This document shows, piece by piece, positions 25,001-30,269 of a stretch of DNA of 30,269 nt. Source of the DNA: JAISGQ01 sp964500965 (GTDB lineage: Bacteria; Bacillota; Clostridia; Oscillospirales; Acutalibacteraceae). Position numbers and translations under genes: made by a program. Location: assembly GCA_964500965.1 (NCBI GenBank), contig CAZCQZ010000027.1, forward strand, positions 1 to 30,269, in the 5' to 3' direction. The first letter of the stretch is position 1; every line of letters begins with the position of its first letter. The notes beneath the pieces are model-generated. The model was not told the origin of the DNA, searched no databases, and saw nothing but the letters and a program-made list of their open reading frames with translations.

Positions 25001-25287
25001 GGCTCCCTTGTGTAAATGGGAGCATATCAAAGATACGCTTTGAATATCAAAACCTACGGTTTTGATTGAGGGATTGCCTACAGCTCAGATTTATCATTTT
25101 GGTTGAAATTTATCGAATCACTGGCTCCCTTGTGTAAAGGGAGCTGTCACGAAGTGACTGAGGGATTGTCTATGACTTTAACTCACAATGCAGGTTACAA
25201 CTTAGCTTATCGGTTAATCTGACAATCCCCCTTGAAGATTGCGGATAAATCACGCAATCTTCTTTCCCCCTTTACACAAGGGGGACT
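25001..25287. repeat. Repeat composite B: tandem duplicate of composite A
   Basis: It has the same order as composite A (plus elements 25001-25076 and 25123-25168, minus element 25223-25287). Positions 25026-25289 match 24651-24914 at a constant 375-bp offset with almost no differences (for example CCTGCGG versus CCTACGG). Confidence 0.9.
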
Positions 25288-25420
25288 TTGGTCTGTTGAA
25301 AAAATTCACTCTGTTACACAAGGGGGACTTGGGTTTGTTGAAAAAATTCACTCTATTGCACAATGAGGACTTGGGCTGGTTGAAAAAGTTCACTCCATTT
25401 ACACAAGGGGGACTCTTGAC
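25272..25420. repeat. Four tandem copies of a 42-bp unit
   Basis: Units starting TTACACAAGGGGGACTT and continuing with GTTGAAAAAATTCACTC begin at 25272, 25314, 25356 and 25399 (spacing 42, 42, 43). The third copy is diverged (TTGCACAATGAGGAC) and the fourth is partial. The same unit appears again at the window end (30212-30269). Confidence 0.8.
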
Positions 25421-25515
25421 TTTATCGGTAAGTCAGAATTTACCGATTAACGTACCCCTGTACGCTTTCGGGCTCGGTCTGTCCGTTCCGCGTCTTTTTT
25501 CCTTTTATACGAAAA

Positions 25516-25548
25516 CGGGCAGTAAAAACGCAAGTTTTTTACTGCCCG
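25516..25548 (-). terminator. Rho-independent terminator of the CofE-like gene
   Basis: A 13-bp stem CGGGCAGTAAAAA/TTTTTACTGCCCG (25516-25528 with 25536-25548) is followed on the minus strand by TTTTCG. It lies 18 nt past the stop. Confidence 0.8.
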
Positions 25549-25566
25549 AAAATCATTCAATTAAAA

Positions 25567-26760
25567 TCAATCCTCTTTGGCGTAGGTATCGAAATAGCCC
25601 TGAATAAATACAACGGGCGTGCCCTTATCGCCGCTGCCGCTGGTCAGGTCACAGAGAGAACCGATGAGGTCGGTGAGCTGTCTGGGGGTAGTACCCTCGG
25701 AAGCCATGTTGCCCACAAGGTCCGCTTCCTTTGCCTTGATTGAATTTTTAATAGCCTCGGCAAGCTCCGCACCGCTGAGATTTGCAAAATCGTTGTCTGC
25801 AAGATATTTGAGCTTCAGCTCGTTGGGCTTGCCCTTTAAGCCCTCTGTGCAGGCAGGAGAAACCACGGGGTCTGCAAGCTCCCAGATTTTGCCTACGGGG
25901 TCTTTAAACGCGCCGTCGCCGTAAATCATGGCTTCGATATTTTTGCCGGTCATCTCGTTGAGCTTCTTTGCGAGAGCATCAACAAAGGTCTGGCAGTCAC
26001 GGGGGAACAGCTTAATGCTGTCTTCGGTTGCCTTGTTTGAACCCAGCAGACCGTAAGCCTCATTGTAGCCGCTGCCGTCAACGCTTTCGTTGAGAATGTC
26101 CGCAAGGGTGAGAACTTTCTTCGCGCCTGCTTTCATCAGACGGCGAACGCTTCTGAATCTGGTGTGAATATCGCAGGTAAGAACGCTGTCGGTGTATTCG
26201 AGAATAGCCTGGGGACGGTTTGAGAAAATGACCTCAACCTCACAGCCGCACTCACGGATAAGATTGCAGTAATACTCAACATAATCAACGCCTGTAAAGG
26301 GGTGGAGAGTATAGCCGAAAGCCTCTCTGTACTGAGCCTCGTTGAGAACGTCCGCATAGGGGTCGATGCCCTTTTCGTCAAGCAGGTCGGGGTCGAAAAG
26401 ATGATTGCCCACCTCGTCGGAGGGATATGAAAGCATGAGATAAATCTTCTTCATACCCTTTGCAATACCGCGCAGGCAGATTGCAAAGCGGTTTCTTGAA
26501 AGAATGGGGAAAATAACACCGATAGTGTCTGTGCCGAACTTGCCTGCAACGTCCTTGGCAATAGCATCGACAGAAGCATAGTTGCCCATGGAACGTGCGA
26601 CAACGGACTCGGTAACGGCAACAATGTCTCTGTCGTTAAACTCAAAGCCCTCTGCCTTTGAAGCGTTTACAACGCTTTCGGCAACGATAGAAACAAGGTC
26701 GTCGCCCTGACGGATGACAGGAGTACGAACTCCACGTGAAATAACGCCCACTGTTCTCAT
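25567..26760 (-). CDS. CofE-like coenzyme F420-0:L-glutamate ligase domain protein
   Basis: A soluble protein of 397 residues if started at ATG 26760 (MRTVGVISRGVRTPVIRQGDDLV). The N-terminal half matches the F420 gamma-glutamyl ligase fold as I know it: IRQGDDLVSIVAESV, DRDIVAVTESVVARSMGN and GVIFPILSRNRFAICLRGIAKG correspond to its metal and GTP loops. It is longer than archaeal CofE (about 250) by a C-terminal region with YGDGAFKDPVGK. Firmicutes of this type are not known to make F420, so the substrate is probably another acid or peptide. The ribosome site is ambiguous: AAAGG lies 12 nt before the ATG, and an in-frame GTG at 26796 would add 12 residues. It is divergent from a LysR gene. 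Confidence 0.8.
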   Translation of the reverse strand: MRTVGVISRGVRTPVIRQGDDLVSIVAESVVNASKAEGFEFNDRDIVAVTESVVARSMGNYASVDAIAKDVAGKFGTDTIGVIFPILSRNRFAICLRGIAKGMKKIYLMLSYPSDEVGNHLFDPDLLDEKGIDPYADVLNEAQYREAFGYTLHPFTGVDYVEYYCNLIRECGCEVEVIFSNRPQAILEYTDSVLTCDIHTRFRSVRRLMKAGAKKVLTLADILNESVDGSGYNEAYGLLGSNKATEDSIKLFPRDCQTFVDALAKKLNEMTGKNIEAMIYGDGAFKDPVGKIWELADPVVSPACTEGLKGKPNELKLKYLADNDFANLSGAELAEAIKNSIKAKEADLVGNMASEGTTPRQLTDLIGSLCDLTSGSGDKGTPVVFIQGYFDTYAKED

Positions 26761-26813
26761 GTTAAAATCAAACCTTTCATTTCGGCGCAAAAGCACCTCA
26801 AGATTGCAAGGTT

Positions 26814-26841
26814 ATTTTAACATAAGACTTGATATAAGTAA
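26814..26841 (-). promoter_or_regulatory. Candidate promoter for the CofE-like gene
   Basis: On the minus strand, TTACTT (26836-26841), a 16-nt spacer ending in TGT, and TAAAAT (26814-26819) form an extended -10. It overlaps the LysR promoter on the other strand. Confidence 0.5.
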
Positions 26842-26857
26842 ATAGATAGTTTATTAT
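26829..26857 (+). promoter_or_regulatory. Promoter for the LysR gene
   Basis: TTGATA (26829-26834), a 17-nt spacer and TATTAT (26852-26857). It overlaps the opposing CofE-like promoter, so one bound regulator could affect both. Confidence 0.65.
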
Positions 26858-26869
26858 ATTATATATAAG

Positions 26870-26884
26870 CTGTTGTTATAACAG
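26870..26884. promoter_or_regulatory. Possible LysR operator
   Basis: The interrupted palindrome CTGTT-GTTAT-AACAG lies just after the predicted LysR transcription start and before its ribosome site. It has the T-N11-A form of LysR boxes. The position suits autorepression. This is inference only. Confidence 0.4.
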
Positions 26885-26906
26885 ACTTTCAAAAAGGAAT
26901 GGTTTC

Positions 26907-27785
26907 ATGAATATCAGCACGGAGCTGTACAGAATTTTTTCATCGGTTGCCGCCGCAGGGACGTTTTCCGGCGCATCAAAGCTTCTGGGAATAAGCCAGC
27001 CGGCGGTCAGTCAGGCGGTGCAGCGGCTGGAAGCCGCTCTTGACGTAAAGCTGTTCAACCGCTCCTCAAAGGGCATCACACTTACACGGGAGGGTGAGCT
27101 TCTGGCAGGGTACGTAAACTCGGCAATGGGACTTATAGAAGCCGGGGAGGAAAAGCTGTTAAAGCTGCGCTCCCTTTCGGCAGGAGAGCTTCGCATAGGC
27201 GCAGGGGACACCGTTTCAAAATGGTATCTTTCTCCCTTTATCGGCAAGTACCACACCCTTTACCCGGAGGTGAAAATCAGCATAACAAACCGCACCACCG
27301 ACGGCACAATGGAACTGCTTCGCAACGGTGCGGCGGATATAGGCATTGTTAACATGCCCATAAGCGAAAAGGGCTTTGTTTTCGAGGAATGCCTTGCGAT
27401 ACACGATGTTTTTATTGCCGGCGAGCCGTTTTCCTTTTTGCGCGGCAGAGAGGTATCTCCCTTTGAGCTTGCCGATTATCCGCTGATAATGCTTGAACAG
27501 GCTTCAAATTCACGGCGCATGGTTGACCGTCATTTTCTGAATAACGGCGTTGTGCTCCGCCCGGAAATCGAAGTGGGCGCACATGATTTGCTCACGGACT
27601 ACACCCGTATAGGACTTGGAATCGCCTGTGTTACAAGGGAGTTTGTGCGCTATTCCGACAGCGAAATGTTTGAAGTGCGGCTGACGCCGCCTGTTCCGCG
27701 CCGCAGTGTCGCCGTGTGCTACAGAGAAAATATTCCCCTTTCCGCGGCGGCAAAAAGCTTTATAGCACTGCTGAGCGGCGAATGA
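26907..27785 (+). CDS. LysR-family transcriptional regulator
   Basis: A 292-residue product of full family length. The N-terminal winged helix-turn-helix is plain (SVAAAGTFSGASKLLGISQP, then AVSQAVQRLEAAL and LFNRSSKGITLTREGE, residues about 10-66). A linker helix and the two-lobed effector-binding domain follow (about 90-292, starting GELRIGAGDTVSKWYL). AAGGAA precedes the ATG by 8 nt. It is divergent from the CofE-like gene, the usual arrangement for a LysR regulator and its target, and converges on the GH127 gene with a 7-nt gap and no terminator. The effector is unknown. Confidence 0.95.
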   Translation: MNISTELYRIFSSVAAAGTFSGASKLLGISQPAVSQAVQRLEAALDVKLFNRSSKGITLTREGELLAGYVNSAMGLIEAGEEKLLKLRSLSAGELRIGAGDTVSKWYLSPFIGKYHTLYPEVKISITNRTTDGTMELLRNGAADIGIVNMPISEKGFVFEECLAIHDVFIAGEPFSFLRGREVSPFELADYPLIMLEQASNSRRMVDRHFLNNGVVLRPEIEVGAHDLLTDYTRIGLGIACVTREFVRYSDSEMFEVRLTPPVPRRSVAVCYRENIPLSAAAKSFIALLSGE

Positions 27786-27792
27786 TTGCCGA

Positions 27793-29742
27793 TTAGCTCT
27801 CTGTCCTCACCCACACGCGCATTTCGTTTTCGCCGCGATTTGCCCATGCGTAATAGGGGACAAAATGCAGGGGGCACGGCTCGTAATCCGGCGTTGCGGC
27901 AAAGTACAGCGAATCGCTGTACGACAGCTCTTTTTTGCCGCTGACGGTGACGGCAGTTACCCGATGACCGCATATATCCTGCTGTGACAATGCCGGTTTC
28001 GGGCTTCCGCACAATATCAGGCTGTGAAGCGATTTGCCGTTGTCGGCTTCCTCAAGACAGTAAACCAGCGGACCGCGCATAACCGCCGCCTGCCCTGCCG
28101 TTTCGCGCACCTTTGAGCTTGCGCGGATTACTCTCACAGGCATGTCAAAGCTGAAATCAATTTTGCTTCCTGCTGTCATATCGAAATAAATATACCCCTT
28201 TTTGACGGTGCGGTTATCGGCATTGACGGTATATTCTCCTGCCCAGTCGGGAATCCTCAGCGCAACGGAAATATCCTTTTTCGCATAAATACTGCCATTG
28301 GCGGTATCGGGCATTTGAGATTCAATTACAAGGCTGTCGGTTTCCGCGCTCAGAAGCATATTTATATATTCAACGCCGCCGATGCTCATTACGGCGTAAT
28401 CCCCTACAGAGCCGAGCATACGGGCAATGTTCGGAGGACAGCAGGCACAGCCGAACCACTTTTGACGTATGGGCTTGACGTGGTGCTTGCGCTCGTCTTT
28501 ACGGCAGTCCTCCGGCACGCATTCCAGAGGATTTACATAGAAAAAGCTCTTGCCGTCAAGGGCAATGCCGGACAGAACGCCGTTGTACAGCGCACGCTCC
28601 ATAACATCGGCGTAGCGGCTGTCCTGCTCCAGCCTGAGCATTCTCCCGGCAAAAAACACCAGCCCGATTGCGGCACAGGTTTCGGCGTAGGCGGTGTCGG
28701 AGGGCAGGTCGTAATCGTGGCTGAACGCTTCACCCATGTGAGTGCCGCCTATTGAGCCGGTTATATACATCTTGCGGTTAACTATGTTGTTCCACAGCTT
28801 TTTGCAGGCGTCAAGTAACGATTCGTCACCCTTAAGCCGTGCAAGGTCAGCCATGGCAGAGTACAGGTACACACCTCGAACGGCGTGACCTACCGCTTCG
28901 TCCTGCTCCCTGACCGGTTTGTGAGCCTGCTGGTACTGATACCGTTCGTCACTTTCGGAATCATCTCCGGCAAAGTCTATTTCCGAAACCTCCGCGCTCT
29001 TTGACGGCACGCTTTCGGGGTGTTCGGTATCGAAAAAGCAGGGCTTTTTGCCGCGCTCGTCCACAAAATAGGAAGCAAGCTCAAGGTATTCCGTTTTACC
29101 GGTTGCTTCGTAAAGACGAATCAGGGCAAGCTCCGCTTCCTCGTGACCGGGATAGCCGTGTATCTGACCCTCGCCGGGTCCGATTTTTTGCGCAATAAAT
29201 CGGGCAAAACGTTCCGCGCAGTGAAGAAGCTTATCCTTCCCTGTCGCGTGATAATACGCCACTGCACCCTCCGCAAGATGTCCGAAGCAGTAAAGCTCGT
29301 GGTAGTCGCGCAGGTTGGTAAAAATTCCGTCGGGGTTTCGCAAAATAAAGTATGTATCGAGATAGCCGTCCTCACGCTGAGCATCGCACACAATATCAAT
29401 CGCTTCGTCGGCGGTGCGTTCAAGCTCGCTGTCCGGGTGCTGAACAAGGGAATAGGCAACCGCTTCAATCCATTTTGAAAAGTCGCTGTCCTGAAAAGCA
29501 AAGCCGTAAAAGGTGTCCTCCGGCTCACCTGAGGGAAGAACCTGAAAAACAGGTTCTTTTTTAATAATCTGTGAAATTTCGCCACGGAGCAACGCCCCTG
29601 CGGTTTTATAATTTCTCATGCAGTAGCTGGGCTGTGCGCCGGCAACAAGGTCATTAAGGGCGTTCCACTGGTAGGGTATGACCTCAGTACGCACAAGCTC
29701 GGCTTTTTCTTTCCAGAATCCCGATGTAAGTATTACGGACAT
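27793..29742 (-). CDS. Glycoside hydrolase family 127 (beta-L-arabinofuranosidase-like)
   Basis: A 649-residue cytosolic enzyme with no signal peptide. The family (formerly DUF1680) removes beta-L-arabinofuranose from plant hydroxyproline-linked arabinan fragments. An (alpha/alpha)6-barrel pattern fills about 60-450 and a beta-rich C-terminal part follows. The zinc-thiolate site is complete: Glu354 and Cys356 in YAETCAA, and Cys434-Cys435 in FGCACCPPN. By comparison with the Bifidobacterium HypBA1 enzyme, Cys434 is the nucleophile; the spacing of the two motifs agrees (78 versus 77). AGGAGG lies 6 nt before the ATG. No sugar transporter or other glycosidase adjoins it. Sister families GH137/GH142/GH146 are less likely but not excluded. 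Confidence 0.93.
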   Translation of the reverse strand: MSVILTSGFWKEKAELVRTEVIPYQWNALNDLVAGAQPSYCMRNYKTAGALLRGEISQIIKKEPVFQVLPSGEPEDTFYGFAFQDSDFSKWIEAVAYSLVQHPDSELERTADEAIDIVCDAQREDGYLDTYFILRNPDGIFTNLRDYHELYCFGHLAEGAVAYYHATGKDKLLHCAERFARFIAQKIGPGEGQIHGYPGHEEAELALIRLYEATGKTEYLELASYFVDERGKKPCFFDTEHPESVPSKSAEVSEIDFAGDDSESDERYQYQQAHKPVREQDEAVGHAVRGVYLYSAMADLARLKGDESLLDACKKLWNNIVNRKMYITGSIGGTHMGEAFSHDYDLPSDTAYAETCAAIGLVFFAGRMLRLEQDSRYADVMERALYNGVLSGIALDGKSFFYVNPLECVPEDCRKDERKHHVKPIRQKWFGCACCPPNIARMLGSVGDYAVMSIGGVEYINMLLSAETDSLVIESQMPDTANGSIYAKKDISVALRIPDWAGEYTVNADNRTVKKGYIYFDMTAGSKIDFSFDMPVRVIRASSKVRETAGQAAVMRGPLVYCLEEADNGKSLHSLILCGSPKPALSQQDICGHRVTAVTVSGKKELSYSDSLYFAATPDYEPCPLHFVPYYAWANRGENEMRVWVRTES

Positions 29743-29870
29743 AATATTCCTCCTGTTTGAAAAACGATGTTATACTGATTTCAAATAAGACATATGGAAT
29801 AAAAATCCTTCGCGTCAGTCAAAAAGCAAGACTTTCCGCTGGGATTTTTTATTGATTTTTTATTGACTTT

Positions 29871-29885
29871 CTAATTTGAAATTAG
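29871..29885. promoter_or_regulatory. Perfect palindrome upstream of GH127
   Basis: CTAATTTGAAATTAG (7-bp arms about one G) lies 129 nt upstream of the GH127 start. A related sequence, CTGATTTCAAATAAG, occurs at 29775-29789, closer to the gene. The pair could be operator sites. No convincing promoter was found in this interval. Confidence 0.4.
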
Positions 29886-29964
29886 TATTAGAAAAGACCG
29901 CTCGCCCGTCTCCCGTTTCGGGGCTTGGTCTTATCATTTTGGCTGAAATTTAACAAATTACCAT

Positions 29965-30269
29965 GGCTCCCTTGTGTAAATGGGGAGTCTATCAAAGCGA
30001 AGCTTTGATTATCAAAACCTGCGGTTTAATATCAAAACCTGCGGTTTTGATTGAGGGATTGTTTTTTCTACGGCTCCCTTGTGTAAAGGGAGCTGTCACG
30101 GAGTGACTGAGGGATTGCCTATGACTTGGATTTATCATTTTGGTTGAAATTTAGCTTACCGGTAAATCTGGCAATCCCCCAATTGAATCCGCAGGATTCA
30201 ATATCCCCCCTTTACACAAGGGGGACTTGGGTTTGTTGAAAAAGTTCACGCTTTTACACAAGGGGGACT
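29965..30269. repeat. Repeat composite C running off the window end
   Basis: Plus element 29965-30061 has a doubled ATCAAAACCTGCGGTT core as at 8311. Plus element 30072-30117 has GTCAC-GGA-GTGAC. Minus element 30172-30227 has TTGAATCC/GGATTCAA. The 42-bp tail unit then follows from 30212, and a second copy is cut by the end. The order matches composites A and B. With the palindrome above, this accounts for the gene-free 29743-30269. Confidence 0.85.

Noticed and set aside
24624..25420. CRISPR array
   Set aside because: The repeats are palindromic composites and gapless 42-bp units; there are no uniform repeats separated by unique spacers and no cas genes.
25239..25607. 122-residue plus-strand ORF with repeated HKGDLGLLKKFTLL
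   Set aside because: It is the translation of the 42-bp tandem repeats and continues into the terminator and end of the CofE-like gene; no ribosome site.

Overview
The window looks like chromosomal DNA of a Gram-positive anaerobe of the class Clostridia, most likely the Ruminococcaceae/Oscillospiraceae (inference). Supporting signs are RNase Y, SigA-type promoters (TTGACA-N17/18-TATAAT), strong AGGAGG-type ribosome sites, a sortase-type surface protein, a clostripain-family protease, a thioredoxin-reductase-like flavoprotein with no usable NADPH motif, and many copies of a short palindromic repeat of a type I associate with gut Clostridia. No rRNA, tRNA, CRISPR array, transposase, integrase or phage gene was seen.

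Layout. 1-2000: repeat remnant, then guaB (IMP dehydrogenase, minus). 1977-3185: single-pass membrane protein of unknown role. 3470-5023: rny (RNase Y, minus, TTG start). 5406-6365: SEC-C protein. 6502-8220: clostripain-family (C11) lipoprotein with odd Tyr/Trp/Gly/Asp-rich segments. 8254-8731: terminators and a repeat composite. 8745-11877 (minus): ABC ATPase and NatB-like permease overlapping by 4 nt, then a predicted surface protein. 12224-14638: glgP (glycogen phosphorylase). 14941-15807 (minus): multi-pass membrane protein. 16035-17644: thioredoxin-reductase-like flavoprotein and a lipoprotein with DVS repeats. 17697-17933 (minus): small membrane protein. 18201-20189: three consecutive zinc-ribbon membrane proteins. 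20647-24297 (minus): large cell-wall-anchored surface protein whose reading frame is cut by one in-frame TAA just after the signal peptide. 24480-25430: repeat island with a near-perfect tandem duplication. 25567-27785: CofE-like ligase divergent from a LysR regulator. 27793-29742 (minus): GH127 beta-L-arabinofuranosidase-like enzyme. 29965-30269: another repeat composite running off the end.

How it fits together. Most genes are single transcription units with their own promoter and hairpin terminator. The clear multi-gene units are the ABC pair (possibly with its downstream surface protein) and the zinc-ribbon trio. Housekeeping functions (GMP synthesis, mRNA turnover, glycogen use) are interleaved with envelope and surface proteins. 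No single obvious new system stands out. The best leads are the NADPH-motif-less reductase, the zinc-ribbon trio, the modular repeat family with interchangeable palindromic cores, and the interrupted adhesin. All coordinates and motifs were read by eye; no database search was run.
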